A DNA stretch of 64,000 bases from Perognathus longimembris pacificus (GCF_023159225.1 NC_063162.1:88379438-88443437), one strand, 5' to 3'; shown: positions 25,157-36,850, counted from the stretch's first letter. Notes: generated from the letters alone by a model not told the origin. Program-made: numbers and translations.

Positions 25157-25229
25157 ATTGCAGTTACCGATCTTTTAGCTGTAGAGGGTAGTTTATTTTT
25201 AAAGTATTTTTTTTCTCTTACACTTTTTT

Positions 25230-25463
25230 GTTTTTGGTGCCAGTCCTGAGGCTTGAACTCAGGGCCTGGGTATGGTCCCTAAGCTTTTGTGCTCAAGGCT
25301 GGCACCACCACTTAAGCCACAGCTCCACTTTTGGCTTTTTGGTGGTTAATTGGAGACAATAGTCTCATGGACTTTCCTGTCCGTGCTGGCTTTGAACCAC
25401 AATCCTCAGATCTCAGCCTCCTTAGTAGCTAGGATTATAGGCATGAACCACTGGTGTCCAGCT
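25230..25463 (-). repeat. B1-Geo dimeric SINE
   Basis: Reverse dimer: 'gccagtcctgaggcttgaac', 'ggtggttaattggagacaat', 'agatctcagcctccttagta', 'ggattataggcatgaaccac'. Confidence 0.86.
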
Positions 25464-25582
25464 CCTGGTTATTTTGAGATAGTTTCCTGTTTGTTTTGTT
25501 CTATGTTATTCTTGCCTGGGCTGACCAGATTTGCAGACTTCTTGTGACTGGGATGACAGGCATACACCACTGTGCCCAGCTT
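25464..25582 (-). repeat. B1-like SINE
   Basis: 'gcctgggctgaccagatttg' and 'gacaggcatacaccactgtg' followed by cccagc: reverse B1 monomer adjoining the previous element. Confidence 0.65.
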
Positions 25583-25639
25583 TTCCTTTGGTATGAGCTG
25601 TGTTCTAACTACTATCCTCCCAATTTCTTCCTCTTGAGT

Positions 25640-26235
25640 AGTTAGGATTCCACGGGTACATGTCCCATTTTTTTTTTTTGAGTTTCATTATGCCCTTTGT
25701 GTATGTGTGTATTGTACTCAAGTAATAATCATCCATTCTTCATATCCCATGGTTCCAACCTTCTAATAATAGTCTTCTTCTGTCCATTGCCTTAAAAAAT
25801 GTAGATATTGCATATGAGAGGAAACATGTATTTGTATCTGACTTATTTTGCTTCATGTAAAGCTCTACAGTTCCATTCACATTCCTGCAGATGACCTCAC
25901 TTCATTGTTCTTTATGGATGAATAATACTCTATTGTGCATATCACATGTTCTTCTTTCATCTATTGTAGACACCTAGGCTAAGTCCATAACTCAACTATT
26001 GTGAATAGTGCTGTGATAGACATGGGTGTGTCACTCTCTCCATTGTATGCTGACATACAGCCTTTTGTGTATATGCCCAAAACTGGGCTATGAAGTTTTG
26101 GAGGCCCCTCCGTACTTATTTCCATAGTGTCTGGACTAGTGTAAAAGGGTTCCCTTCTTCCCACTACATCCTCACCAGTATTTGTGCTCTTGGTGGTAGC
26201 CATTCTAACTAGGGTAAGATGGAATCTCAGTGTAT
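25640..26235 (-). mobile_element. L1 ORF2 3' region, first part of a split copy
   Basis: Old LINE-1 retrotransposon in antisense orientation to IGF2BP3. The minus-strand frame at 25979-26269 shows the L1 ORF2 C-terminal pattern: LGIYTKG then ITALFTIVELW, matching the LLGIYP...ALFTI motif of the family. The + strand text (tgaatagtgctgtgatagac; gtagccattctaactagggt) matches the reversed end of ORF2. It is truncated and contains stops, so it is a relic. The rest of the copy resumes at 26926 after the tract and SINEs below. Confidence 0.88.
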
Positions 26236-26293
26236 ATGTAGTTTTGTGTGTACATGTGCGTATGTGCATGGCTTAAACTTGGGGCCTCAATTA

Positions 26294-26514
26294 TTTCTCC
26301 TCCTCCTCCTCCTCCGCCTCCTCCGCCTCCTCCTCCTTTCCCTCCTCCTCCTCTCCTCCTCTTCCTCCTCCTCCCCCTCCTCCTCCTCCTCCTCCTCCTC
26401 CTTCTCCTCTTCTTCTCTTCTCCTTCTCCTCCTCCTCCTTCCTTTCCCCCACCCCTCCCCCTTCTTCCTCCTCCTCCTCTTCCTCTTCCTTCCTTCTTTC
26501 TTTCTTTCTTCTTT
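26294..26514 (+). repeat. Polypyrimidine (TCC)n-rich tract
   Basis: About 220 bp that is almost only C and T on the + strand, mostly TCC units with TTCC and TTTC stretches; purines interrupt in only a few positions (CCGCC, CCCACCC). It splits an L1. The long open frames across it are poly-Leu/Ser/Pro or poly-Arg/Gly artefacts. Confidence 0.95.
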
Positions 26515-26518
26515 GTTT

Positions 26519-26746
26519 GGTCAGTCATTGGGCTTGAACTGAGGGCCTGGTAACTGTCCCTGAGCTTTTCTGCTCAAGACTAGCACTCTGTCACTTTGAA
26601 TCACAGCTCTACTTCTGGTTTCTGGTTAATTAATTGGAGATAAGAGTCCTATGGACTTTCCTACCCAGGCCTCCTCCTACCTCTCTCCTCGGATCTCAAC
26701 CTCCTGAGTAGCTAGGATTACAGGTGTGAGCCGCCAGTGCCTGGCT
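26519..26746 (-). repeat. B1-Geo dimeric SINE
   Basis: Reverse dimer whose 3' tail merges into the polypyrimidine tract: 'cattgggcttgaactgaggg', 'ctacttctggtttctggtta', 'cctgagtagctaggattaca'. Confidence 0.84.
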
Positions 26747-26925
26747 AGGGTCTCCATTTCTTACTAAGCTCTTTTATTCATGGTTGATACTCTTACCACT
26801 TGAGTAACACCTCTGATCTGTCATTTTGCTGGCCAATTGGAGACTGTCTCTTGGACTTTTCTACCCAAGCTGGTTTGAACCACACTCAGCCTCCTAAGTA
26901 GCTAGGATTTATGCTATGGATTCCT
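26747..26925 (-). repeat. B1-Geo SINE, partial
   Basis: 'cttaccacttgagtaacacc', 'tggccaattggagactgtct', 'cagcctcctaagtagctagg'; the outer end of the Geo monomer is degraded. Confidence 0.7.
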
Positions 26926-27411
26926 GATTCATTGTTTTGATTTGCCTTTCCTTTATGAATGATATTGAATCAAGTGTTTATTAGCTATTTGTTGTTTTGA
27001 GAACGGTCTGTTTAATTGCCCTTTTGTGGTGTGTGTGTGTATGTGTAGTTTAAACTCAGTCTTGTGCAAGCAGTCTACACTTGAGCCATGCCCCTACCCC
27101 TTTTGTTTTTATTATTTTTCAGATATGGTTTTTCTCTTTCAGTCTTGGACTGAAATCCTTTGGAATTAATCTGTGAGCTCTGTACCAAGTTCATTTGCCC
27201 ATTGGTTATTTGGGTTGTTTGTTCCTTTGATGCTTTATATTTTGAGATACTTTATATAGCCTAGGTATTAATCCCTGTCTAGTTAGTAGCTGGAAAAGTT
27301 TTCTTTCCATTCTGTGGGTTGTCTCTTTATTCTGATGTTCATTTTCTTTTTAATTTGATGCAATCCCATTTGTCAATTTCTGTTCTTATTTTCTGAGCAG
27401 TTGGTGTTACA
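26926..27411 (-). mobile_element. L1 ORF2 fragment, second part of the split copy
   Basis: Continues the reversed ORF2: 'gttttgatttgcctttcctt', 'gtgggttgtctctttattct', 'tgcaatcccatttgtcaatt' are the usual order in inverted L1. A small ID-like reverse fragment interrupts it at about 27045-27100. Confidence 0.82.
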
Positions 27412-27534
27412 TTTAGAAAGAAAATACATCATTACCCATGTCTTGATCTTAAAGTGTTTTTCACTATAAGAGGAAACTATAAGATTCAAAGTTTTAGGTC
27501 TTATATATAATATCCTTAAATCTGATTGTTTTTC

Positions 27535-27776
27535 CTTTTTTGGTCTGAGGCTTGAACTTGGGGCCTGTGCATTGTCCCTGAGCCTTTTTTTTTTTTTTCC
27601 TCTTCCAGGCTAGTTCTCTATCACTTTGAGGCACAGCTTCACTTCCAGTTTTGGGGTGGTTAATTGGAGATAAAAGTCTCACAGACTTTCCTGCCTGGCT
27701 GGCATTGAACTGAAATCCTCAGATCTCAGCCTCCTGAGAAGCTAGGATTACAAGCATGAGTCACCAGCACCGGGCT
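27535..27776 (-). repeat. B1-Geo dimeric SINE
   Basis: 'tctgaggcttgaacttgggg', 'gggtggttaattggagataa', 'tcagcctcctgagaagctag', ending accgggctcc. Confidence 0.86.
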
Positions 27777-28097
27777 CCATTAATCTATTTTGAATTGGTA
27801 CTTGGAAAATGTTCCAGATTGTAACCAAATACACTATGGTATATTTTGTAGCAAAGAATAATACAGAATTATAAGAGCTGACATGAGAATGAAAGGGAAA
27901 ACAAATTATGGAACAGCTCTTAAAAAGACATTTCAGAAAAAAATTTACGTGTGGACATGTGCATAAAAATGTAGGAAAAGATCTGGTGTAATTATCTCTA
28001 CCCAAAAGCCAGTGGTTGGTTTTGGCTTTTTACTCTTTTGTAGTGGTTTTGAAACTTTATGGCTTCAGGCCTTTTGCATTTGAAAAAAAGGATTTCT

Positions 28098-28146
<49 letters not shown>
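28098..28146 (+). repeat. (TG)n microsatellite
   Basis: About 22 uninterrupted TG units followed by TATATATA. Confidence 0.97.
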
Positions 28147-28152
<6 letters not shown>

Positions 28153-28184
28153 ACCATCAACTTAGTAAAACAATTTTTTTTAAA

Positions 28185-28465
28185 TTCTAAAGTTTGAACT
28201 CCCAGTACTTGCTAGGAAGGTGCACTACCACTTGAACCATGCTCTTAACTCAATTTAAAAAAATGAATTAACTATAATGTATGTAGGTAAGGCTGGCCTT
28301 AGACTCACACTCCTCTGCCTTTACCTCTTAAGTTCTGGGATGATAGGCACACCTCTCCATGCTTTTTTTTTTTTTTTGTAGAGCTGGAAGTGGAATCCAG
28401 GGCTTTTCATTTGCTAGGCTAATGCCCTACAACTGAGAACTGAATTATTACTCTGCTCTCCAGTA
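28185..28465 (-). repeat. Cluster of old ID- and B1-like fragments
   Basis: Reverse ID-like (28185-28250, 'cttgctaggaaggtgcacta'), B1-like (about 28285-28360) and a second ID-like fragment after a T-run (28364-28460, 'catttgctaggctaatgccc'). Confidence 0.55.
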
Positions 28466-28493
28466 GTTAAGGTTGTGGGTTGTTTTTTTGGGG

Positions 28494-28725
28494 GGATTGC
28501 CGGTCCTTGGGCTTGAATTTACGGCCTGGGTGCTGTTCTTGAGCTTTTTTTTTCTAAGGGCTGGGCCTCTACCACTTGAGTCATGGCTCTACTTCTGGCT
28601 TTTTTGGTGGTTAGATGAAGATAAGAGTCTTTACAGAGTGCCAGGCTGGCTTCAAGCCTTGATCCTCTAATCTCAGTCTCCTGAGTAACTTAGGGTTACA
28701 GAGTGAGCCACCAGTACTTGGCTTA
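28494..28725 (-). repeat. B1-Geo dimeric SINE
   Basis: 'ccttgggcttgaatttacgg', 'ctaccacttgagtcatggct', 'ctcagtctcctgagtaactt', ending tacttggct. Confidence 0.82.
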
Positions 28726-28928
28726 GCAGGTAGCTTTCTTAAAGACTACTTGCAGTGTGAAAGCTGAAATTCTATCTGAACTTTTTCTGTTATGTTTCCT
28801 TTGATCTTTGAGGGGGTCTTTAAGTAATGAGGAGCTATCAGCTCATAGTGGTGGATGAAAGTTATCTAAAAACAGTTTGTCTGAAATGCCTTCATTCAGT
28901 AGTGGTGCTTCCTAAAGCCAAAGAGTGA

Positions 28929-29030
28929 ACAGGGCATGGTGGGACACTCCTGGGATTCTAGCAATGGGGAGACTGATGTTGGGGCATTTCCAAGGATTTT
29001 AAGACCAGCCTATACAACATAGCCTATTTC
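28929..29030 (+). repeat. B1-like SINE
   Basis: 'agggcatggtgggacactcc' and 'ttaagaccagcctatacaac' are the B1 start and second-box regions; about 100 nt, no Geo partner. Confidence 0.6.
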
Positions 29031-29324
29031 AGTATTAGGGAGAGGGGAAAGGAGATTATTTTGCATCTCAACTACACAGTGTTGTTGTTCAGACAACCAT
29101 AGTATGTAGCAAAAAGGCTATATGCATACTTAATGTGTGCTCATGGGTTGAGACTTAATGAAATTCTATAACGAGTTACTGTGAGAATACAGTGACTACT
29201 TGCAAAGATGGCAGCCACTGCCTTGATTCATGTCATAGGCCAGCAGTTTTACTCTCTAAGGGTGTGCATAGTCAGCACAGTGCAGAGGAAAAGTAATGTT
29301 CTAGTATTATAAAGATAGTATTGG

Positions 29325-29520
29325 TTGGGTGCTGGTGGTTCATGCCTGTAATCATAGCGACTCAGGAGGTTGAGATCTGAAGATTGTGGTTTGAAGCCAG
29401 TCCAGGCAAGAAAGTCAGTGAGACTCATAGGTCCAATTTACCACCAAAAAGCTGGAAGTAGTAGATCGCCAAGTGAGAGTGCAAGGTCCTGAGTTCTAGC
29501 CCCAGGATTGGTACACACAT
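29325..29520 (+). repeat. B1-Geo SINE with deleted right half
   Basis: 'ggttgggtgctggtggttca', 'gcctgtaatcatagcgactc', 'gtccaatttaccaccaaaaa', then a shortened Geo ending 'gagttctagccccaggattg'. Confidence 0.8.
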
Positions 29521-29975
29521 ACAAACATTTTGACTCCTTGAAAGTGTCACAGGAAAATGCTCCTCAGACTAGATTAAACTCTACATGTTGACACCTGTCA
29601 TGCCCAAGGATATGAATCAGAACACAGGGAAACAAGGAGGTCTAGTTAGGATCTTTTGACAGTGTATAGATGCTTGAGGCTGGATATTGTTGTGGCTCAT
29701 TGTAGAGATGACCAAGGGAATGGTCCAGCTTGTGACATTTTCACTCAGCTTTAGTCACCCTGAGTAACTGTTACTTAATTTAGAAAATAGCTTTTGTTCC
29801 TGTCACTTGAGAGATACTTAGACAATGATTTGTTCCAGAATTACAACCATGACCTTTCATGGTTTTTACCTCTATCTTTTCCATTGTGTATGTCTTTTTT
29901 TAGGTTGAGAAAACTTGGTGACTTGCTGTTAGACTTTTCCTTTTCAGAGTTTTATTGGGCTTAGGTCTTAGCACG
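29521..29975. other. Unique-looking intronic DNA
   Basis: No repeat, exon or motif recognised. Confidence 0.45.
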
Positions 29976-30177
29976 TTTTTTTTTTGGCCATTCCTGCGGC
30001 TTGAACTCAGGGCCTGAGCACTGACCCTGGCCTCTTTTTGCTCAAGGGTAGTACTCTGCCAACTAGAGCCACAGCACCACTTTTGGGCTTTTTTATATAT
30101 GTGGCACTGAGGAATCGAACCTACGGCTTCATGAATACAAGGCAAGCACTCTTGCCATTAGGCCATATTCCCAGCCC
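29976..30177 (-). repeat. IDL-Geo-type dimeric SINE
   Basis: T-run, reverse Geo and ID monomers, ending catattcccagccc. Possible duplication of (G/A)TCTTAGCA on both sides (about 29964 and 30181). Confidence 0.88.
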
Positions 30178-30212
30178 ATGATCTTAGCAATTTTAAAGTG
30201 GTGGATTCAATA

Positions 30213-30249
<37 letters not shown>

Positions 30250-30494
30250 TCCTGGGACCTGAATTCAGGCCTGGACACTATCCCTAGCTTTTATTCTTTA
30301 CTGCTTTACCACTTGAGCCACAGCTCCACTTCCCACCTTTTTCTTTTTCTTTCTTTTTTTTTTTTTTTTTTTTAGTGATTACTTGGAAATAAGAGTCCCA
30401 TGGACTTTTCTACCCAGGCTGGCTTCAAACTGTGATCCTTAGATTGCAGCCTCCTGAGTAGCTAGGATTATAGGCATGATCCACCAGCTCCCAT
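30213..30494 (-). repeat. (TG)n plus B1-Geo dimeric SINE
   Basis: A (TG)18-type run (30213-30249) forms the tail side of the reverse dimer: 'gggacctgaattcaggcctg', 'ccacttgagccacagctcca', T-run, 'cctgagtagctaggattata'. Confidence 0.85.
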
Positions 30495-30740
30495 CAAAAT
30501 TCAGTAAAAATTTGAATGTTCACATCCCAAGTATTGTTTTAGGTGCTTGGAGTAAAAGTAGTCAGAAGACAAGAATCCTGCTCTGGTGAAACTTAGGTTG
30601 GAAAAAACGACAGTGGGACAGCGTCCATTGGCCATGTGTTGCTGTTGAGCAATTGAAATGTGGCTAGTCCATTTAAGGTGTGGATAAATATAAAATGCAC
30701 ATTAGATTTCATGTAGTTCAATAAAGAATATAACATTTCA

Positions 30741-30992
30741 GTTGTGTGTGTGTATGTGTGTGTGCGCATGTGCGCGTATGCACCAGTTCTGGGGCTTGAA
30801 CTCAGTGTCTAGGTTCTTTCCCTGAGTTCCTTTTGCCACTTGAGCAACACTTCAACTTTTGGCTTTTTTTTGGTGATTAATAGGAGACAAAAGTCACAGA
30901 CTTTCCTGCCTGGTCTGGCTCCAAACCACAGTTCTCAGAACTTAGCCTCCTGAGTAGCTAGGATTACAGGTGTGAGCCACCAGCACCTGCCC
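30741..30992 (-). repeat. TG-rich tail plus B1-Geo dimeric SINE
   Basis: Interrupted TG/CG run (30741-30780), then 'ctggggcttgaactcagtgt', 'gagcaacacttcaacttttg', 'gattacaggtgtgagccacc', ending cacctgccc. Confidence 0.84.
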
Positions 30993-31383
30993 TCAGAAAT
31001 AATATTTATATTTCAATTATTTTTATTTGGATGTGACTAGTAAATAATTTATCACTCCTGTCATATTATGTTATGTTATATTTCTAATAGGCATCACTGG
31101 TCTAGAGGGCAGAGATGGATAAAGTAAACTTACGGTGTGAGGCATGTCAGAAGCTAGAGAGCAAAATAAAAGGGAAAAAGAATGGATACATTAAGTAGAC
31201 AGCAGAGTTTTTCCAGATCATTTGAGGGTCATTTGCATATACTACACTTTCTATGTAGATATTTCAGTGTATTGCTTAAAAGCAAGAATGTTCTGTGATG
31301 TCATCATACTACAGTGGCTAAGATGAGCAAAAGTAATACACAAGTGCATAATAATCTACAAATGTCATTCGTACTTTGCCAAT
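30993..31383. other. Unique-looking intronic DNA
   Basis: No repeat or exon recognised. Confidence 0.45.
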
Positions 31384-31396
31384 TGTGTGTGTGTCT

Positions 31397-31442
<46 letters not shown>

Positions 31443-31690
31443 ATGTCCATTCTGGGGCTTGAACTCATGGCCTACGTGCTGTCCTTATCCTTTTTTTCCT
31501 CAAGGTTAGCATTATACCACTTGAGCCACAGTTTTACTTCTAGTTTTTTTTTTTTTTTTTTTGTGGTGGCTAATTGAAAGTAAGAGTCTCTTGGGCTTTC
31601 CTGCCTAGGCTGGCTTTGAACTATAATCCTCAGATCTCTGCCTCCTGAGTAGCTAGAATCAAGGCATGAACCACTGGCACTTGAACCTTT
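31384..31690 (-). repeat. (TG)n plus B1-Geo dimeric SINE
   Basis: TG microsatellite with one interruption (31384-31440), then the reverse dimer: 'ctggggcttgaactcatggc', 'cttgagccacagttttactt', a T-run, 'ctgcctcctgagtagctaga'. Confidence 0.86.
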
Positions 31691-31861
31691 TTTAAATCCT
31701 GGATTTGATCCAGGATTATGTATTTGGATATAATATCTCTTTGGTTTCTTAATTTGGGACAGTTGCTAGGTCTTCATTTGCGTGTAATGACTTATGTTTG
31801 GGGGAGGTTTAAGCTAGATAGGTCTTGTGTCTCCCATGTTTAGAATTTGTTTATATTTTTA

Positions 31862-31938
31862 TTCTTAGACTGCAGATGAAACCCAGAGCCTTGAACTAGG
31901 CAAGTTTTCTAGAACTAAGCCACATCTCCACCCCCCAG
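31862..31938 (-). repeat. ID-like SINE fragment
   Basis: 'gatgaaacccagagccttga', 'ctagaactaagccacatctc', cacccccc: diverged reverse ID monomer. Confidence 0.55.
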
Positions 31939-32127
31939 ATTGTAGTTATTATTGTTGCTTATTTAAAGTTTTAGCAAGGATTTACTTTAGTACAATAGGA
32001 GAATTAAATTTACATTAGAGACGAAAAATGGCTATTCATGTGTGGAGCCTTCCATTCTTTGTTTCTACCCACTTGTGAAGACTTTTTTTTTTAATTAAAT
32101 TTTTTTAACCATCTTAAAAGAGAAGGT

Positions 32128-32395
32128 AGGCTGGGCACTGGTAGCTCACATATCCTACCTACTCAGGAGGCTGAGATCTGAGGATTGTGTTTCAAAGCTA
32201 TCCTGGGCAGCAAAGTCCATGAGACTCTTGTCTTCAATTAACCACCCAAAAGCTCAAAGTGGAAAGCTGTGGCTCAAGTTATACAACCCTAGCTTTGGGT
32301 GAAAAAAAGCTCATGGACGGTGCTCAGACTCTTGAGTACAAGCCCTAAAACCAGCACCAAAAAAGAGAAAGAGAGAGAAAGCAGGAGGGAGGAGG
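32128..32395 (+). repeat. B1-Geo dimeric SINE with purine-rich tail
   Basis: 'ggctgggcactggtagctca', 'ttcaattaaccacccaaaag', 'gctgtggctcaagttataca', 'gtacaagccctaaaaccagc', tail GAGAAAGAGAG then a G-rich run near 32394-32403. Confidence 0.84.
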
Positions 32396-32403
32396 GGGGG
32401 GGG

Positions 32404-33472
32404 GAGAGAATGCATGTGCGAGAGCACAGGCAGGTAGCTTCTCTGTGTCCTTGTTCTTGGAGCAATATCCAGAAGTAGATATGGTAGGAAGGGAACTTAA
32501 CTGCCTTTTCTCAGCTTATCTCCTATTTTCAACTTGTAAGTCTGGCACTTCTAGTGTCTGTTGAATATAATTTGCCTGTCTCCTCTGTCCTGCCTCATTC
32601 CTCCCTGAGAGAAGGGTTCCCCTCAAATCTTCTGTCAAGTGTCATCAGCCATACTTATGGGGTGGGGGTAGTGTCATGGAGCTCAAGCCCTAACTCTCCT
32701 GGGAGTGTGAGATTCCATCAGTTGCTGCAAACACTGCAGTGAGGTTTGTTTTGCCCATGGCAACTTCATGAAGTAAGGGTTGGATCTCCTGGTTCAGCAT
32801 CACTTGGTGTGTGATACCTCTAGTCTTCAGTTTTAGTAGAATTAACCCCATAAACCATATCAGCTTGCAGTTTGGTAGCCTGCAATCCACTAAGATTTAA
32901 AATCTGACTCAATTTGACAAGTAAGTACTTGTAAGAAGAAAAAGCTATCCTAAAGGAGCCTGACTACAAATTCTCCAAGGAGGATCAGATCTTGTTAGAG
33001 TCAACTTCTGGTTCAGGCTGTCCAATTTCTGTCACCAAATGATTCACTAGATGATGGATGAGGGGGTTCCCTCTACTTCAAAGTTTCCTCCCCAAATCAC
33101 AAGACTTTGAAAGATCTGTGCATGAGCATTTCAGGATGTCTCCTCAAAAGGAGAGTCTCACAAGGTGCAAGTTTTAGCAAGGATTTTAGGAAGGCAGAGG
33201 AAAGTAAAGAGAAATGAGAAAAACAAGTAGTTTTCTGCTCCTCACACAGGAAATGAGAGTTAAAAGTTCCCATTACGCATCCTTAGTGGAGAACCTTGGG
33301 GCAGTGTGTTGACTTGATGTTGGTCCTGCTCCAGTGGTGGCGATCACTTTGATTAATTGCCTAAGGTGCTTCTACTAAGTTGCTTTAGGGTAAAGTTACT
33401 GTGTTTTACTTTGTAGTAAGAACTTTGAGGTAGATATTATGAGACAGTGTAAAGATCTTGTTTCTTAGTGCT
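32404..33472. other. Unique-looking intronic DNA
   Basis: About 1.1 kb without recognised repeats or exons. Confidence 0.5.
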
Positions 33473-33486
33473 TTTCACTAACTTTT

Positions 33487-33691
33487 TTTTTTTTTTTTTT
33501 GGCCAGTCCTGGGGCTTGAACTCAGGGCCTGAGCACTGTCCCTGGCTTCTTCCCGCTCAAGGCTAGCACTCTGCCACTTGAGCCACAGCGCCGCTTCTGG
33601 CCGTTTTCTGTATATGTGGTGCTGGGGAATCGAACCTAGGGCCTCGTGTATCTGAGGCAGGCACTCTTGCCACTAGGCTATATCCCCAGCC
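33487..33691 (-). repeat. Young IDL-Geo SINE with direct repeats
   Basis: Near-consensus reverse dimer. TTTCACTAACTTTT occurs at 33473-33486 and again at 33692-33705, an exact target-site duplication. Confidence 0.94.
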
Positions 33692-33706
33692 TTTCACTAA
33701 CTTTTT

Positions 33707-34412
33707 AACACACTGGTTGCTGTCTGAAACTTATTACTGTAAGTATTACTTATGGCTGTTACATGGTGACATTCAAATAGTGTCAAATGGTGACTTTCTT
33801 ACCCTTCTTAGTCAGAATTTTACATTGAATTTTCTTTCCTACCCTATTTTGTTTATATTGGTCTGAGTTTATGGCTTATTTAAAAGAAGATAGCACGGTT
33901 TAACTACCAATTCTCTGTTGCTTAGACTGTCAAAAGTAAGGGGTTTTCAGGTAATGGATACTTTAGCATGATGGTGGCATGCCGAAGGCAGTGATTCGGT
34001 GCAGATGGAAAAGATAGTTATGATAATCTGATGTCATGGCACTAGATGAAGTCTTTGCTTTAAGCTTCGTTTCACATGAGCAGTTTGTGCTTAGCTTCCG
34101 GCCAACTTTAGCTACCTAAATGCAATAAATCTAAGATACTTGACTCTGTTCTTTGGAGTATCTATACCAGGACATTCTTCCTGTGTGTGTTACACCAGGG
34201 CATACATTTGATACCCGTCCTTCACAAAGCACTGCGGATATTACCTGTGCCACAACAATGTTAAACAGAATCAGATTTGTGTTTTTTCATACTAGTCACT
34301 TTGTGCAAAATGCAGACTCATGAGCCAAAACAATCTATTGCATTTTAAATTTCTTCAGTGTTTTACCTACTTTTAGGTCTTGGTGAATGGGATATTCATT
34401 GAAAAATAAGAT
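33707..34412. other. Unique-looking intronic DNA
   Basis: No repeat or exon recognised. Confidence 0.45.
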
Positions 34413-34670
34413 CTCAGCTGGGTGCCAATGGCTCATACTTGTAATCTTAACTATTCAAGGAGGCTGAGATCTGAGAATTGAGATAATCAAAGCCAGCCTG
34501 GGCAGGAAAATCTGCAAGCCTCTCGTCTCCAATAAACTACTCAAAAAAGGCCAGAAGTAGTGCTGTGGCTCAAGTGGTAGAGTGCTAGCCTTGAGCAGAA
34601 GAAGCTCAGGGACTGAACTCTGGCCCTGAGTTCAAGTCACAGGACCAGCAAAAAAAAAAAAAAATTAAGA
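34413..34670 (+). repeat. B1-Geo dimeric SINE
   Basis: 'cagctgggtgccaatggctc', 'caataaactactcaaaaaag', 'gctgtggctcaagtggtaga', 'gagttcaagtcacaggacca', A-run. Confidence 0.88.
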
Positions 34671-34769
34671 AAGAAAGAAAAATAGAACCTCAAACTTTTT
34701 CATAAATTACATTGTAAAAAATACAGGAATTAAGTAACACTACCCCCCTCCCCATGGTAATTAAAAAAA

Positions 34770-34870
34770 AGCCTGAGTACTGGTGGCTCAGGCCTGTTAC
34801 CATAGCTGCTCAGGAAGCTGAGACCTGAGGATTAAGATTTGAGACCAGCCTGGGCAGGAAAGTTCATGAG

Positions 34871-34912
<42 letters not shown>
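34770..34912 (+). repeat. B1 left monomer ending in (TG)n
   Basis: Only the B1 half is present ('gtactggtggctcaggcctg' ... 'gggcaggaaagttcatgaga'), running directly into about 19 TG units. Confidence 0.85.
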
Positions 34913-34913
<1 letters not shown>

Positions 34914-35012
34914 TATGGAATTATAGGTAGTAATTTAATACTGAGTTACATCTTGGATAAGTTGTATGTCCTTAAATTTCGATGCCTAGTTTATTAAAAA
35001 AAAATGTTACTA

Positions 35013-35195
35013 TTAGCTGGTCTAGGGAAGAAAATCAGTGAGACTGTTATCTCTAAGCACCAAAATAAAAAAATTAAGAAGCTGGAAGTGGAGCTGTGTC
35101 TCAAGTGGTAGAGCGTATTGAGCATAAAAGCTCAGGGATAGCATCCAGGCCCTAAGTTCAAGCCTCAGGCCTAGCATGTGGATGCCCCCCCCCCC
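35013..35195 (+). repeat. B1-Geo SINE, 5'-truncated
   Basis: Starts inside the B1 half ('tctagggaagaaaatcagtg'), then 'gtctcaagtggtagagcgta', 'aagttcaagcctcaggccta', and a C-run. Confidence 0.78.
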
Positions 35196-36555
35196 ATAAA
35201 ATGTCACCATTTATATGTTTAAATATATAGGTCCAATTGATAAATTTTACTTTTGACCATATTTGTGTATCAGTATTAACATGTAAGTTTTTCAAAATGA
35301 GCTTTTAACCTTATGTAAGTAATCTTATACAAGGAACTAGAAAATGTTAAATTTTGGCAAAGCATAAAGTTCTAGTTGCCTGGTTTTGTAATGAATTTTA
35401 ACATGGTTTACACGCTACCACTCTAAACCTATCAAGTTCAATTAAGTTTGGAACACTATCACCTCTTGATATGTATGATTGCTCTCAGGAAGGTATGAGC
35501 ACATTTATGTATTGTTTTTAGTTATTATAAAAATGAAAAAAATACCAGGTGGAATATGTTTTACTGATCTAGCACAAAATTTAGGACAATCCATAATCTT
35601 TAAGGGATTGTACCTTAAGGTTACTGACATTTGCAATTTGACTTCTGTTACTTATTTGCAAATATCTGTCAGCCTGTCTGTCTGTCTATATCTGGAGAAG
35701 AGATTTAGAATCCTAAATGCTTATAAATGATGTGCTCTAAAACCTAGGCTCTAGTTGCCATCAGAGTAGACTAAACTCCAGTGTCTATACATGATGAGGG
35801 GGAAATTAGGACAAAAAAGCGCTACAATTTTGACATAAGACTTTCTTGCTCCAGTAAGAGCCTGTGTAAAAAGAATGCCTGTGGGCAGCTTACTGGTGCT
35901 GGGGTGTGTTTGGGTGCCCGTGCGCACCTCTGGCCTGTGGACAGTCTGTTCTGATCACTTCCATTTTGGTGGGCTGGCTTCTGCAAATCAGGCTTCAGGC
36001 AGTTATTAGAGGGCTTGGCTATTAAACTTAAAGCTTGTGTATTTCCAAAACACTTCTTTCAACATTTTTTACAAGGTATTAAAATGTAAATAAAGCTCAG
36101 CCCACTAAAGTTTAATGCCCTGTACAGATTCTTAATTACAGATTGAGTTTATGGTTCTTTTGCTAATTGTAATGCTTTCAAAAGAGGTAGAACATTTGGC
36201 TGGGAGGCAAAGGGCTGTTTTAATCTCTTGGTGTGTGTGCTCAAGGAAGCTTGAACTCAGGGACATGTACCATGAATACATAAAGCCCTAAGTACAGTGG
36301 AAGGAAGAGTCATTTACTTAGACCTTTGGCCTTGGTGCTGCCTCTTCCTTGTTTTTGGACTTGTAACTAGCCAAAATGTTAAGCATAAGCATTCATATTG
36401 TAAAAATGAAGCGATCCTTGGAAAATTGTATTCTCTGTACTTAGACATTTGTTGAGGACATAGGTAATGGGTTGTTGGGTTTTTTTGTTGTTGTGGTTGG
36501 TTTTTTTTGCACATAATCACATTGATGGTGAGGATTGTCAGGAGACATGTTTTTA
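35196..36555. other. Unique-looking intronic DNA
   Basis: About 1.4 kb, AT-rich, with no recognised SINE, L1 or exon. Confidence 0.5.
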
Positions 36556-36559
36556 TCAT

Positions 36560-36850
36560 TGTCACTTCTTTTTTAAGATACAATTTTATTGTTATTAAGG
36601 TATTGTTCAAAGCGGTCACCATTTTATAAGTCAGGTGATACGTATATTTCTACTTTTTGGACAATGTCACCTCTTCCTTCCCTTTCCCAATTTTTCCTCC
36701 TATTCTTACCCACAAGTTACATAGTTCATTTTCCATGTAATGCATACTGAACAGCATGATTGCATTTGTTCACCTTTCCTTCTTCCCTTTCTGCATTCCC
36801 GTCTCTTTGCTCCCCCTAAAAATAAAATCCAAATGCAAAAACAAGCACCA
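36560..36850 (-). mobile_element. L1 3' end fragment
   Basis: Reverse L1 3' UTR: T-rich start, 'ttgttcaaagcggtcaccat', 'ataagtcaggtgatacgtat', 'acccacaagttacatagttc'. The same block order appears at 52041 and 46950. Old and truncated, antisense to the gene. Confidence 0.75.

Noticed and set aside
26205..26553. Poly-Leu/Ser/Pro and poly-Arg/Gly open frames
   Set aside because: Translation of the (TCC)n tract; low complexity only.
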